A program made the translations under genes and the position numbers. From Tepidicaulis sp002389665 (GTDB taxonomy: Bacteria; Pseudomonadota; Alphaproteobacteria; Parvibaculales; Parvibaculaceae), in NCBI RefSeq assembly GCF_965222285.1, contig NZ_OZ244942.1, forward strand, positions 2,418,001 through 2,482,000: 64,000 nt of DNA. The letters run 5' to 3'. The notes beneath the pieces were generated by a model. It was given only the letters and a program-made list of their open reading frames with translations, was not told the origin of the DNA and made no database searches. Shown here one piece after another: positions 10,119 through 18,928 of this stretch (positions within the stretch are counted from its first letter, which is position 1; every line of letters begins with the position of its first letter).

Positions 10119-10538
10119 TTAGCCGCCCATATTCTGTCGATGCATGTTCAGCGAGACTTCGTCGAGCACGTTTTGCTCGATCCGCGCAGCCTCACGTTTG
10201 GCCCGGCGCTGGCGGCTCTGCTCCACAAGCTCGTATTTTTTAAGCTCGCGGTAGGCATCGGCCAGCTCTTCGCGGGCCTGGTCCAATTGCCGGCTCAACT
10301 CGCTCATGGACTCGATCATATTGTCCCGGCGCGCGCGCATGGATTTGGCGAACATCGGATAGGCATAATGGGCGACATCGGAAATGCCGGCCTTTTCCTG
10401 TTCCCGTTCCACCTGGGCTTCCAGATCGCGTTCCTTGCGCTGGAAGTCTTCGAGCATGCTCTCGATATCGGCCACTTGCCGCCGCTTTTCATCAACCTGA
10501 AAGCGGTGCAGCCGGATCAGCGATTCACGGCTTTTCAT
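10119..10538 (-). CDS. fliJ: Flagellar export protein FliJ
   Basis: A 139-residue, almost entirely helical protein (heptad-rich coiled coil over about 1-130, many Lys/Glu/Arg/Gln) starting MKSRESLIRLHRFQVDEKRRQV. FliJ is the stalk-like chaperone-escort subunit of the FliHIJ ATPase complex. The FliI gene ends at the base where FliJ begins, the usual coupling of these two genes. Sequence conservation is low in this family, so the assignment rests on the coiled coil, the length and the adjacency to fliI. Confidence 0.9.
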   Translation of the reverse strand: MKSRESLIRLHRFQVDEKRRQVADIESMLEDFQRKERDLEAQVEREQEKAGISDVAHYAYPMFAKSMRARRDNMIESMSELSRQLDQAREELADAYRELKKYELVEQSRQRRAKREAARIEQNVLDEVSLNMHRQNMGG

Positions 10539-11884
10539 TAGTCAGTCCCCTCCGTCGCGCTGCGCCCGTCCTCGAGTCCTTCGAGAATTTGAGCGAGCTG
10601 AACAAATCCTTCGTCCAAGCCCGTGCACTCGTTCTGGCCTTGGGCCAAAAACGCGTCGAGTGCCGGCTGATAGCGGATGGCCCGATCCACCAAGGGATCG
10701 GAACCCGACCTATAGGCCCCCAGACGTATGAGTTCCTCCATATCGTCATAGGCTGCCATCAATCCCCGTGCCTTCCGGATGAGCTCTTGCTGCTCCGGCA
10801 GATTGCACCCCGGCATGGTACGGGAAACCGATTTAAGAATGTTTATCGCGGGGTAGCGCCCGCGCTCGGCAATCGCCCGTTCAAGAACGATGTGCCCGTC
10901 CAGAATCCCGCGCACCGCATCGGCGACGGGTTCGTTGTGATCGTCCCCTTCCACCAGAACGGTGAAAAGCCCGGTAATCGAGCCGGCGCCCGTGCCCGGC
11001 CCGGCGCGCTCCAAAAGGCGCGGCAATTCGGAAAAGACGGTCGGCGTATAACCCTTGGCGGCCGGCGGCTCGCCGGCGGAAAGGCCGATCTCACGCTGCG
11101 CCATGGCAAAGCGGGTCACGCTGTCCATCAGGCAGAGCACATCCTGGTGCTGCTCGCGGAAATATTCCGACAGGGTCAGCGTCAACAGGGCCGCCTGGCG
11201 GCGCATGAGCGCGCTCTCGTCCGAGGTCGCGACCACGATGACCGAGCGGGCAAGCCCTTCGGGGCCCAGATGGTCTTCGATGAATTCCTGCACTTCGCGT
11301 CCGCGTTCGCCGATCAGCCCGATAACCGAGACATCGGAGGCGGTATTTTTGGCGAGCATGGAAAGCAGCACCGACTTACCCACACCCGAGCCGGCGAAAA
11401 TACCCATCCGCTGCCCTTTGCAGCAGGTGGTAAACGTGTTCATCGCCCGGATGCCGAGATTGATCGGCTCTTTAACGCGGGCGCGCTGATGAGCGGGCGG
11501 CGGCGTGCCGCGGAAGGGCATCGGCATCGCCCCTTGCGGCAGCGGCCCCTTGCCGTCGATGGGCTCGCCCATCGCATTGACGACGCGGCCCAGCCAGCCG
11601 CGGGAGGGATGTACCACGGGCTCGGCCGCCTCGATCCAGGCCCGGCAGCCGACACCTACCCCGTCCAGCGTCATGAAAGGCAGGCAGAGCGCCGTTTTCT
11701 GGCCGAAACCCACCACTTCGCATGGCACGGTCTTGCCGGAGCGGCTCTCGATCACAATGCGGCTGCCCACGCTCATAGCATAAAGAGGCCCGGCCACCTC
11801 GACCATGAGCCCCTGAATGCTGGCGACCCGGCCGTACGACCTAACCTCTTGAATTTTCTCTACTTCTGCTAGAAGCGCCTGCAC
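10538..11884 (-). CDS. fliI: Flagellum-specific ATPase FliI
   Basis: A 448-residue F1-beta-like ATPase that powers flagellar type III export. Walker A is GIFAGSGVGKS (161-171). Walker B lies within DVLCLMDSVTRFAMAQREIGLSAGEPPAAKGY, the family hallmark. The N-terminal barrel starts near residue 15 and the C-terminal domain has LGAYRSGSDPLVDRAI. The start is a GTG at 11884 with gagg a few bases upstream; there is no in-frame ATG near. It shares a 278-nt divergent intergenic region with ctrA, which in relatives is the master regulator of flagellar genes. Confidence 0.97.
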   Translation of the reverse strand: MQALLAEVEKIQEVRSYGRVASIQGLMVEVAGPLYAMSVGSRIVIESRSGKTVPCEVVGFGQKTALCLPFMTLDGVGVGCRAWIEAAEPVVHPSRGWLGRVVNAMGEPIDGKGPLPQGAMPMPFRGTPPPAHQRARVKEPINLGIRAMNTFTTCCKGQRMGIFAGSGVGKSVLLSMLAKNTASDVSVIGLIGERGREVQEFIEDHLGPEGLARSVIVVATSDESALMRRQAALLTLTLSEYFREQHQDVLCLMDSVTRFAMAQREIGLSAGEPPAAKGYTPTVFSELPRLLERAGPGTGAGSITGLFTVLVEGDDHNEPVADAVRGILDGHIVLERAIAERGRYPAINILKSVSRTMPGCNLPEQQELIRKARGLMAAYDDMEELIRLGAYRSGSDPLVDRAIRYQPALDAFLAQGQNECTGLDEGFVQLAQILEGLEDGRSATEGTD

Positions 11885-12162
11885 GCCTACATCCTCATGA
11901 CGACTCGCGAGATCATCATTTTGGCCGGAACATGCTTAAAGGGCCGTAAACCCCGGCCCTCATATCGGTGGAAAAGAAAAATTTACGTATTTACAATGGT
12001 TTAGCGGATATCCCCGAGCTTCCTACAGTTCGGATAAAAATTTTTCTAATTTCTTCATTCTGATTAACCTTTGTTAACCAAATCGTCTTAAAGTGGCATG
12101 GATGGATTAACGATAAGGGGAGCCATTAAGGACCTAAGTCCTTGGCTCGGATGAGGATTTCG
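11885..12162. promoter_or_regulatory. Divergent fliI / ctrA control region with tandem TTAACC
   Basis: This AT-richer 278-nt gap drives fliI leftward and ctrA rightward. It contains two direct TTAACC copies at 12064-12069 and 12074-12079, spaced 10 bp start to start. CtrA sites are usually TTAA-N7-TTAA, an 11-bp spacing, so this is a near match only. A 7-bp hairpin (AGGGCCG / CGGCCCT) is at 11940-11960, and one GANTC methylation site at 11902-11906. CtrA autoregulation and control of fliI are plausible but inferred. Confidence 0.5.
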
Positions 12163-12870
12163 ATGCGGGTACTGTTGATTGAAGATGACAGCGCAACGGC
12201 GCAGAGCATCGACCTGATGCTCAAATCCGAAGGCTTTAACGTTTACACCACGGATCTGGGTGAAGAAGGTGTCGATCTGGGCAAGCTCTATGATTACGAC
12301 ATTATCCTTCTCGATCTCAATCTGCCGGATATGAGCGGCTACGAGGTGTTGAAAAGCCTTCGCACGGGCAAGGTCGGCACACCGATCCTGATCCTTTCCG
12401 GCATGGCGGGGATCGAAAACAAGGTGCGGGGCCTCGGCTTCGGCGCCGACGACTATATGACCAAGCCCTTCCACAAGGACGAGCTGGTGGCACGCATTCA
12501 TGCCGTGGTCCGCCGCTCCAAGGGCCATTCCCAGTCGGTCATCACCACCGGCAAGCTTACCGTCAACCTCGACACGAAAACCGTGGAAGTGGACGGCCAG
12601 CGCGTGCATCTGACCGGCAAGGAATATCAGATGCTGGAACTGCTTTCCCTGCGCAAGGGCACGACCCTGACCAAGGAAATGTTCCTCAACCACCTTTATG
12701 GCGGGATGGACGAGCCGGAACTCAAGATCATCGACGTGTTCATCTGCAAGCTGCGCAAGAAACTGGCCGCGGCGACGGATGGCGAACACTACATCGAAAC
12801 GGTTTGGGGCCGCGGCTATGTGCTGCGCGACCCGCATGAACAGGGCCAGCCGGCCAAAGCTTCCGCTTAA
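12163..12870 (+). CDS. ctrA: Cell cycle response regulator CtrA
   Basis: A 235-residue OmpR-family regulator. The receiver has acidic pair E7-D8-D9, phosphoacceptor D51 (DIILLDLNLPDMSGYEV) and K101, and a winged-helix DNA-binding domain follows (about 126-228). The text LPDMSGYEVLKSLR and the KEYQMLELLSLRKGTTLTKE region are diagnostic for CtrA. The ATG at 12163 follows atgagga; a TTG 21 nt upstream would add seven residues absent from the family. The C-terminus ends in small residues (AKASA), compatible with ClpXP recognition. Phosphate should come from ChpT, encoded at 18.9-19.6 kb. Confidence 0.97.
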   Translation: MRVLLIEDDSATAQSIDLMLKSEGFNVYTTDLGEEGVDLGKLYDYDIILLDLNLPDMSGYEVLKSLRTGKVGTPILILSGMAGIENKVRGLGFGADDYMTKPFHKDELVARIHAVVRRSKGHSQSVITTGKLTVNLDTKTVEVDGQRVHLTGKEYQMLELLSLRKGTTLTKEMFLNHLYGGMDEPELKIIDVFICKLRKKLAAATDGEHYIETVWGRGYVLRDPHEQGQPAKASA

Positions 12871-12926
12871 ACCGGGCCCTATCCAAAAGCTGCACCGCGT
12901 TGCGTTTCGTGCGCTTGAGGGGGATT

Positions 12927-12966
12927 TAAAGGCGTCTCTTCGGGGGAGGAGACGCCTTTATTATTT
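12927..12966 (+). terminator. ctrA terminator
   Basis: An 11-bp stem (AAAGGCGTCTC / GAGACGCCTTT) with a G-rich loop, followed by attattt. It lies 57 nt after the ctrA stop. Confidence 0.85.
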
Positions 12967-12995
12967 GGATCTGCCCGCCTGCCCTGCTCCAGGCA

Positions 12996-13027
12996 TTAAA
13001 AAACCCGGCGCGCGCCGGGTTTTTCAT
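12996..13027 (-). terminator. cheR operon terminator (bidirectional)
   Basis: A perfect palindrome AAAAAACCCGGCGCGCGCCGGGTTTTT lies 25 nt past the cheR stop on the minus strand. It has A/T tracts on both sides and can end transcription from both directions. Confidence 0.85.
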
Positions 13028-13049
13028 ATCTCATTTCCTGAAAAGAAGG

Positions 13050-13895
13050 TCAGGCAACCGCCGCCCGCTCCAGCTTGGAGACATCGGCTTCCGCCGGCAC
13101 GTAAAGCCCGCGGCAGCCTTTCAGCGGCTTGAAGGCCTTGGTAATGCCGATCACGGTTTCCGCCGCGCCCAGCACCAGGAACCCGTCCGGCGCCAGCTGT
13201 TTGGCGATACGCTCCAGCACCTGCGCCTTGGTCTGCTGATCGAAATAGATCAGCACGTTCCGGCAGAACACCACATCGAACTGGCCAAGGGCGCTGAACT
13301 CTTCCAAGAGGTTGAGCTTGCGGTATTGCACCATCGAGCGGATATCCGGCGAGATTTCCCAATCATGACCGATCTGCTTGAAATATTTCACCAGAAGTTG
13401 GATCGGCAAGCCGCGCTGCACTTCGAACTGGGTGTATTTGCCAAGTTTCGCCCGGCGCAGCACATCGGCGGAGAGATCAGTGCCGATGATTTCCTGGCGC
13501 CAGCTGCTCAACTTCGGGCCCATTTCCTTGATCTGCATGGCCAGCGAATAAGGCTCTTGGCCCGTGGAGGCGGCCGCGCACCAGATGCGGAAGCGGTTCG
13601 TGCCCGCGCGCGTTTCCAGAAGATGCGGCAGGATCACTTTCTCGAACATCTCGAACGGCGTCTTGTCGCGGAAGAAAAACGACTCGTTCACCGTCATCGC
13701 TTCGGTCACCTGCTCGAGCAGCGCCACGGCGCCCGGCCGCATGGCCCCGACCAGCCCTTCAATGTCTTCAAAGCCATTGTCGCGGGCAATCGGCAGGAGC
13801 CGGCTTTCGATCAGATATTCCTTGTTCGGCGTCAGCACGAGGCCCGAGCGCTCTTTCAGGAACTTTGCGAGATATTCAAAGTCCGCCTGCCTCAT
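13050..13895 (-). CDS. cheR: Chemotaxis methyltransferase CheR
   Basis: A 281-residue SAM-dependent methyltransferase that methylates glutamates on chemoreceptors. The N-terminal helical domain (MRQADFEYLAKFLKERSGL) is followed by the catalytic domain with NESFFFRDKTPFEMF, the SAM-binding WCAAASTGQEPYSLAM, and the late motif FDVVFCRNVLIYFD. The ATG at 13895 overlaps the cheB stop (ATGA) and gives a standard length; the frame is open 35 codons further upstream but that part only overlaps cheB. It is the last gene of the che operon. Confidence 0.96.
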   Translation of the reverse strand: MRQADFEYLAKFLKERSGLVLTPNKEYLIESRLLPIARDNGFEDIEGLVGAMRPGAVALLEQVTEAMTVNESFFFRDKTPFEMFEKVILPHLLETRAGTNRFRIWCAAASTGQEPYSLAMQIKEMGPKLSSWRQEIIGTDLSADVLRRAKLGKYTQFEVQRGLPIQLLVKYFKQIGHDWEISPDIRSMVQYRKLNLLEEFSALGQFDVVFCRNVLIYFDQQTKAQVLERIAKQLAPDGFLVLGAAETVIGITKAFKPLKGCRGLYVPAEADVSKLERAAVA

Positions 13896-15043
13896 GACAC
13901 GCCTCCAACAATCAACCGGGCCATCGTTTCGGCAAGCTGGCCGAGCGGCAGCACTTTGTGGCAAATCCCTGCCTGAGCGACCGCTCCCGGCATTCCCCAA
14001 ACAACACTGGTCTCTTCGTCCTGCGCGAGCACCGTCCCGCCGCCCTGCTGCACACGCCGTGCGCTGTCGCGCCCGTCATGGCCCATGCCGGTGAGAATGC
14101 AGGTCAGAATCGCAGGTCCGTAAATCGCAATCAGACTGTCGAGCATCGGATCGACGGAAGGCCGGCAGAAATTCACCGGCGCGGAATCGTCGAGCTTGAT
14201 GAACGTGTCCATGCCTTTAGCCTCAAACTTCATATGAAAGCCGCCCGGCGCGACATAAATCTTGCCCGGCTCCACTTTCATGCCCGTCTGGCCTTCCACG
14301 CAGGGGCGTTTCGCCACCCCTTCGATATGTTCGGCCAGAATGGAGGTAAAGGTCGCCGGCATATGCTGTGTAATCACAACCGGCAGCCGCTCAAGCGAGG
14401 GCGAGAGCGCACCCAGAAGATCGAACAGCGCGCGCGGTCCGCCCGTCGAGCTGCCGATCGCGACGATCCGCGGGCGCGTCTTGGACGCCGGCTGCAGGAC
14501 AATGGGTTTCGGCGCGGCGGCAGGCGCGGGGCTGAGCGGACGGCGGGCGCCCGGCTGAGCGGCGGGCGAGGCCGCGCTGCCAGCCCGCATAGCGGGACGG
14601 CGGCGGCGGCCGAGACCGCGGATCTTCGCCACAAGCTCACGCTGAAATTCTTCCGGCGCATTGCCTTCCCGCGTGCTTTCGGGCTTGGGCACATAATCAG
14701 CCGCGCCCAGCTTCAGCGCTTTCAGGGAAATATCGGCATTGCGGCGGGTCAGGGTCGAGGCCATGAGAACACGAACCCCCGGTGCTGCTTGCAACAATTT
14801 CGGCAAGGCCGTCATGCCGTCCATCACCGGCATTTCGATGTCGAGAATGACGATATCGACATCCGCATCCGCGATCTTTTTGACCGCGTCTTCACCGTTC
14901 CGGCAGGTCACGGCCACCTCGATATCGGGCAGCGCGTCCAGCCAGCGGCTGATCAACCCGCGAATGACGACGGAGTCATCGACGACCATAACGCGAACGG
15001 CCTGGTCGTTCCGGGGTTTGGGAGTGGCGGGTACAGCGTTCAC
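13892..15043 (-). CDS. cheB: Protein-glutamate methylesterase/glutamine deamidase CheB
   Basis: A 383-residue adaptation enzyme. The receiver domain has acidic D22-D23 and acceptor D68 (VDIVILDIEMPVMDG). A Pro/Ala/Arg-rich linker (145-190) leads to the methylesterase domain with the catalytic Ser in AIGSSTGGP (196-203), His227 in TQHMPA, and Asp323 in LTGMGHDG. It opposes CheR by demethylating receptors when phosphorylated by CheA. It starts one base after the cheY stop and overlaps cheR by four bases, so translation is probably coupled. Confidence 0.97.
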   Translation of the reverse strand: MNAVPATPKPRNDQAVRVMVVDDSVVIRGLISRWLDALPDIEVAVTCRNGEDAVKKIADADVDIVILDIEMPVMDGMTALPKLLQAAPGVRVLMASTLTRRNADISLKALKLGAADYVPKPESTREGNAPEEFQRELVAKIRGLGRRRRPAMRAGSAASPAAQPGARRPLSPAPAAAPKPIVLQPASKTRPRIVAIGSSTGGPRALFDLLGALSPSLERLPVVITQHMPATFTSILAEHIEGVAKRPCVEGQTGMKVEPGKIYVAPGGFHMKFEAKGMDTFIKLDDSAPVNFCRPSVDPMLDSLIAIYGPAILTCILTGMGHDGRDSARRVQQGGGTVLAQDEETSVVWGMPGAVAQAGICHKVLPLGQLAETMARLIVGGVS

Positions 15044-15409
15044 TTAGATCAATCCGGTTTGAGCAAACTTGGACTCGATGATTTCCTTGTCGAACGGCTT
15101 CATGATGTATTCGTTCGCACCGGCGCTGATCGCCTCGGTAATATGCGACATGTTGTTTTCGGTCGTGCAGAAAACCACGATAGGCTTCTGGCCGCCCGGC
15201 TTTCCGCGCAGCTCTTTCAGAAAGTCGAGCCCATTCATCACCGGCATGTTCCAGTCGAGCAGCACCGCGTCGGGCATGGAGCCCAAGCAGCGGTCCAACG
15301 CTTCTTTGCCGTCCTCGGCTTCCTCGATAGAAAAATTCATTTCCTCGAGGATGCGCCGCGCCACCTTGCGGATGACCGAGCTATCGTCAACGACCAGACA
15401 CGTCTTCAT
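15044..15409 (-). CDS. cheY: Chemotaxis response regulator CheY
   Basis: A 121-residue stand-alone receiver: D8-D9 acidic pair, D52 acceptor (VLLDWNMPVMNG), T82/T83 and K104 in MKPFD. It matches the alphaproteobacterial CheY type that binds the motor switch FliM/FliN. A ribosome site (aggaga) stands just upstream. The che operon order cheA-cheW-cheY-cheB-cheR supports the call. Note that CheA here also carries its own receiver, which could compete for phosphate. Confidence 0.96.
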   Translation of the reverse strand: MKTCLVVDDSSVIRKVARRILEEMNFSIEEAEDGKEALDRCLGSMPDAVLLDWNMPVMNGLDFLKELRGKPGGQKPIVVFCTTENNMSHITEAISAGANEYIMKPFDKEIIESKFAQTGLI

Positions 15410-15436
15410 ACCATTCTCCTAATGCCTGGCCCTGCC

Positions 15437-15952
15437 TTAAGCCGCCAGCGTTTGACCCGTGAAATTCAGAACCCGCTCGACATCGATCACGATCATGAGC
15501 CGCGATTCCAGCCGCTGCACACCGGCGGAAATTTCCCGCCAGCGCGGATCGAGATTTGCCGGATTGCTTTCCATGTCCGCATCGGCAACGCGCAGAACCT
15601 CGCCCACGCTGTCGATGATCAGCCCGTAAGACTCGCCCCGGTGCTCGACGCCCACCGCCATGCATCCGGCGCTGCGGTCGCGCGACTGCAGGCCGAGACG
15701 GCGGCGCATATCGATTGCCGTCACGATGCGCCCGCGCAGGTTGAGAACGCCCGCCACTTCCGGCGCCGAAAGCGGCACCCGCGTCATGGACTGCGGCATA
15801 AAGACGTCATGCACACGCGGCACGGGAATGCCGAAAAGCTGATCCTCGATCACCACGGTAATGTATTCAGACATACCGGCACTGCTCACCGCTGCTGCGG
15901 CTTTCTTGCGCGATGCGCGCGTTGCAGCTGCTTTGGTTTCGTGCTCGCTCAT
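15437..15952 (-). CDS. cheW: Chemotaxis coupling protein CheW
   Basis: A 171-residue adaptor that links receptors to CheA. A basic N-terminal extension of about 25 residues (ATRASRKKAAAAV) precedes the CheW SH3-like fold, which includes VVIEDQLFGIPVPRVHDVF, VLNLRGRIVTAIDMRRRLGL and YGLIIDSVGEVLRV. The start overlaps the cheA stop (ATGA). Methionine 27 could be an alternative start that would drop the basic extension, but it lacks a good ribosome site. Confidence 0.95.
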   Translation of the reverse strand: MSEHETKAAATRASRKKAAAAVSSAGMSEYITVVIEDQLFGIPVPRVHDVFMPQSMTRVPLSAPEVAGVLNLRGRIVTAIDMRRRLGLQSRDRSAGCMAVGVEHRGESYGLIIDSVGEVLRVADADMESNPANLDPRWREISAGVQRLESRLMIVIDVERVLNFTGQTLAA

Positions 15953-18675
15953 GCTGCCTCTCCTTTGGCATCGAGAATTTCGTTGAGAACCTGGATCAAG
16001 CCATCGCGGTCATATTTGGCGACATAATCGTCGAAGCCCGCCTGGCGGCCTTTCTCGATCGCCTCGGATGAGCCGAGCGCTGAGAGCGCTATGATCGGGA
16101 TATGCGACCAGGTGTCGTCTTTCTTGACCGCGGCTGCGAATTCAAAGCCGTTCGTCACCGGCATCTCGATATCCGAGACGATGATGTCGAACATCTGGCC
16201 CGCATCGCGCAGTTTCCAGGCAGCGTCCACGCTGGCGGCATGCACGACCTGATAGCCGGCCATTGCCAGTTGCGGCGTTACCATGGTGCGGAAGAAGGGG
16301 CTGTCATCGACCAGCAGCAGCCGCTTGGCAGCGCCCGCCTGAAGCGCGGCTTCCTTGCGGCGGAACCAATCGGCGAAGACCCGCGTCAGATAATGAGCGA
16401 CGTCGAGGACTTCCGTGGCCTTTTCGCGGATCACGGCGGAACCCAGGATGCCCGGCACTTCCGAGGTCAGCTCGATATCGAGGCGGTCCGTGACGATATC
16501 CACGATCTCGTCCACCGCAAGGCCCACAGAGCGCTCTTCTTCGGTGAACACGAGGATCGGCTGGCGCCCTTCGCTGCGCAGCGCGGTGCCTTCGGCCACA
16601 TGCATGATGGGCATCAGCTTGCCGCGATACTGAATGACGTTGGAACCGTTGGAATATTCGATCTCGGAAACGTCGAACTCTTCCAGACGCGTGACGAGGG
16701 AAAGCGGCACGGCCTTGGGTTCCTGCGAGCCGGCATAGAAGACCAGAAGCGAGGTCTCGCCGTCGGAGGTAAAGCCCTGCTGTTCTTCCGCCACGATCTC
16801 TTCCATTTCGTTGAGCTCGCCGGCAATCGCCTGCGCCACACCGTTCGGGTCCATGATCATGATGACCGAACCGTCGCCCAGGATCGTGTTGCCGGAGAAG
16901 ACCGTGATATCGCGCAAAAGCGAGGCCACAGGTTTCACGACGATTTCCTCGGTGTCGAAGACACTGTCCACGACGATGCCGAAAATCTGCTCACCCACAC
17001 GCGTCACCACGATGAAGGCTTCATCGGAGGTGACCGTGCGCCCGTCCTCCGACATGGCTTCCGCCGAAGAGCGCAGCCCCAGGAACTGATCGAGGAAGAC
17101 CAGCGGCAGGAGACGGTTGCGCAGGCGCAGAACCGGCGTGTTGTTGATGTGCTCGATACGGTGATCGGAATCGGCCTTCGTGCGCACCAGTTCCACAACG
17201 GCGAGCTGCGGAATGGCAAAGCGCTCTTCGGCCGCTTCCACGATAAGCGCGGAAACGATCGCGAGCGTGAGCGGGATCTTGATGGTGAAGGTCGTGCCTT
17301 TGTGATGCGTCGAGCGCAGGTCGATGGACCCGCCGATCAGCTCGATATTCGTGCGCACCACATCCATGCCGACGCCGCGGCCCGACACGTTCGTGACCTT
17401 TGCAGCGGTTGAGAAGCCCGGCGCGAAAATATAACGGTGGATCTGCTGCTCGGTGAGCTTTTCCGCTTCCGCTTCGCTCACAAGACCGTTGGCAATGGCT
17501 TTCGCCTTGATCTTTTCGACATCGAGGCCGCGCCCGTCATCGGCGATTTCGATGATGATATGGCCGCCTTCGTGATAGGCGCGCAGCGTGATGCGGCCCT
17601 TGTCGGATTTGCCCGCGGCAACGCGCTCGGCCGTGGTTTCCAGACCATGGTCGGCGGAGTTGCGCACCATATGGGTGAGCGGGTCTTTGATGAGATCGAG
17701 AACCTGGCGGTCAAGCTCGGTTTCCGCACCGATCATTTCCAGATCGATCTTCTTGCCAAGCTCGCGGCTGAGGTCGCGCACGATGCGCGGCAGTTTCTGC
17801 CAGGCATTGCCGATGGGCTGCATGCGCGTCTTCATCACCGCTTCCTGCAACTCGCCCGTTACATTGGACAGGCGCTGCAGCGGCACTTTGAATTCGCTAT
17901 CGTCGAGACGGCGCACCATTTCCAGAAGCTGGTTGCGCGTCAGCACAAGCTCGGAAACCATCGTCATCAGGTTTTCAAGCGTATCCACGTTCACACGGAT
18001 GGACTGGTTGGCGACGCTTTCTTTCTTACCGCCTTCGCTCTCGCCGTCATCTGCTGCAGCAGGCTCTTCGGCAACCGGCGCGGCAGGAGCCGGGGCCGGC
18101 GAGGGAGCAGGAGCGGCCAGCTCGGGGCCTTCGGCTTCCTGGAATGCGCGTTCGAGTTCTTCAAGCGAGACTTCACCCGGACGCAAGGGACGGTCGAGCA
18201 GCGGATCGATAGCCGCGCTGTCATCGCTCGCCGCTTCTTCGGCAACCGGCGCCGCTTCTTCGGCAGGCGCAGCCGGCGCTGCCGGGGCGGCGGCTTCCGC
18301 TTCGCCCTGCGAGAGCGCGTTAAGCTGGTTGATCAGATCGTCGTCCGAGCCATCGGGCTCGGCTTCGTTCGCTTCCAGCTCGGAAAGGATGAGCTTCAGC
18401 CGGTCGATGGAATGCAAAATCGCCGTCACGCCGCCATCGGTCACGCCCATGCCGTCGCGGTACTTGCCCATCAGCGTTTCAGCGGCATGCGCCAGCGCTT
18501 CCAGGCGCGGCAGACCCAGGAACCCGCAAGTCCCTTTCACGGTGTGCACGAGACGGAAGATATTATCCAGAATCTGCGCGTTGTTCGGTTCCTGCTCGAA
18601 CTTCACCAGCTCGACGTCCACTACGTCGAGGCTCTCGGTCGTTTCGGTCAGGAATTCGCGAAGTAGATCATCCAT
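15949..18675 (-). CDS. cheA: Hybrid chemotaxis kinase CheA with C-terminal receiver
   Basis: A 908-residue kinase. Domains in order: HPt with H44 (RLVHTVKGTCGFLGL), an Ala/Pro/Glu linker (about 124-220) where P2 normally sits, the dimerisation helices (about 225-290), the ATPase domain with N box near 331-345 (DPLTHMVRNSADHGLE) and GRGVGMDVV, two CheW-like domains (about 475-610 and 640-770), and a receiver (about 787-905; DD, acceptor in VSDIEMP, K in VAKYD). Typical E. coli CheA is about 650 residues and has one CheW-like domain and no receiver. The ATG at 18675 has gagggg at proper spacing; an upstream in-frame start adds 19 unlike residues. Confidence 0.96.
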   Translation of the reverse strand: MDDLLREFLTETTESLDVVDVELVKFEQEPNNAQILDNIFRLVHTVKGTCGFLGLPRLEALAHAAETLMGKYRDGMGVTDGGVTAILHSIDRLKLILSELEANEAEPDGSDDDLINQLNALSQGEAEAAAPAAPAAPAEEAAPVAEEAASDDSAAIDPLLDRPLRPGEVSLEELERAFQEAEGPELAAPAPSPAPAPAAPVAEEPAAADDGESEGGKKESVANQSIRVNVDTLENLMTMVSELVLTRNQLLEMVRRLDDSEFKVPLQRLSNVTGELQEAVMKTRMQPIGNAWQKLPRIVRDLSRELGKKIDLEMIGAETELDRQVLDLIKDPLTHMVRNSADHGLETTAERVAAGKSDKGRITLRAYHEGGHIIIEIADDGRGLDVEKIKAKAIANGLVSEAEAEKLTEQQIHRYIFAPGFSTAAKVTNVSGRGVGMDVVRTNIELIGGSIDLRSTHHKGTTFTIKIPLTLAIVSALIVEAAEERFAIPQLAVVELVRTKADSDHRIEHINNTPVLRLRNRLLPLVFLDQFLGLRSSAEAMSEDGRTVTSDEAFIVVTRVGEQIFGIVVDSVFDTEEIVVKPVASLLRDITVFSGNTILGDGSVIMIMDPNGVAQAIAGELNEMEEIVAEEQQGFTSDGETSLLVFYAGSQEPKAVPLSLVTRLEEFDVSEIEYSNGSNVIQYRGKLMPIMHVAEGTALRSEGRQPILVFTEEERSVGLAVDEIVDIVTDRLDIELTSEVPGILGSAVIREKATEVLDVAHYLTRVFADWFRRKEAALQAGAAKRLLLVDDSPFFRTMVTPQLAMAGYQVVHAASVDAAWKLRDAGQMFDIIVSDIEMPVTNGFEFAAAVKKDDTWSHIPIIALSALGSSEAIEKGRQAGFDDYVAKYDRDGLIQVLNEILDAKGEAA

Positions 18676-18776
18676 AACGTCCCCTCGGCACTCTCGCGTT
18701 GCGCACCCCATGGCGGGCAATAAGGCCTGCATGTGGGCGTGCTGTGTTTGGGTCCTGCCCGCTCACTGGGAGAGCG

Positions 18777-18795
18777 GGTAATGAACCGGATTACC
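18777..18795. promoter_or_regulatory. Inverted repeat upstream of the che operon
   Basis: GGTAAT-N7-ATTACC is a perfect 6-bp inverted repeat about 102 bp upstream of the cheA start. Next to it, a 7-bp hairpin CCCGCTC / GAGCGGG (18758-18778) would be in the leader. It looks like an operator for a dimeric regulator; no family is evident. Confidence 0.4.
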
Positions 18796-18842
18796 GCTGA
18801 TTGTTGGGGAAACTCGTTAAAAAGCTCTGAAATCAGACGCAG

Positions 18843-18874
18843 AAAAACGGCATGCGCCACTCGGGCGCATGCCG
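18843..18874 (-). terminator. chpT terminator
   Basis: A perfect 11-bp stem (CGGCATGCGCC / GGCGCATGCCG), 5-nt loop, then TTTTT on the minus strand, about 55 nt after the chpT stop. Confidence 0.88.
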
Positions 18875-18928
18875 CTAAAACACTCATGAAATCAAAGACT
18901 TGCTAGCCGGTTAACGGAAGGTAAAAGC

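Noticed and set aside
11902..11906. A GANTC (CcrM) site as evidence for cell-cycle control of ctrA
   Set aside because: Single sites occur by chance at this frequency, and it is about 260 bp from the ctrA start.
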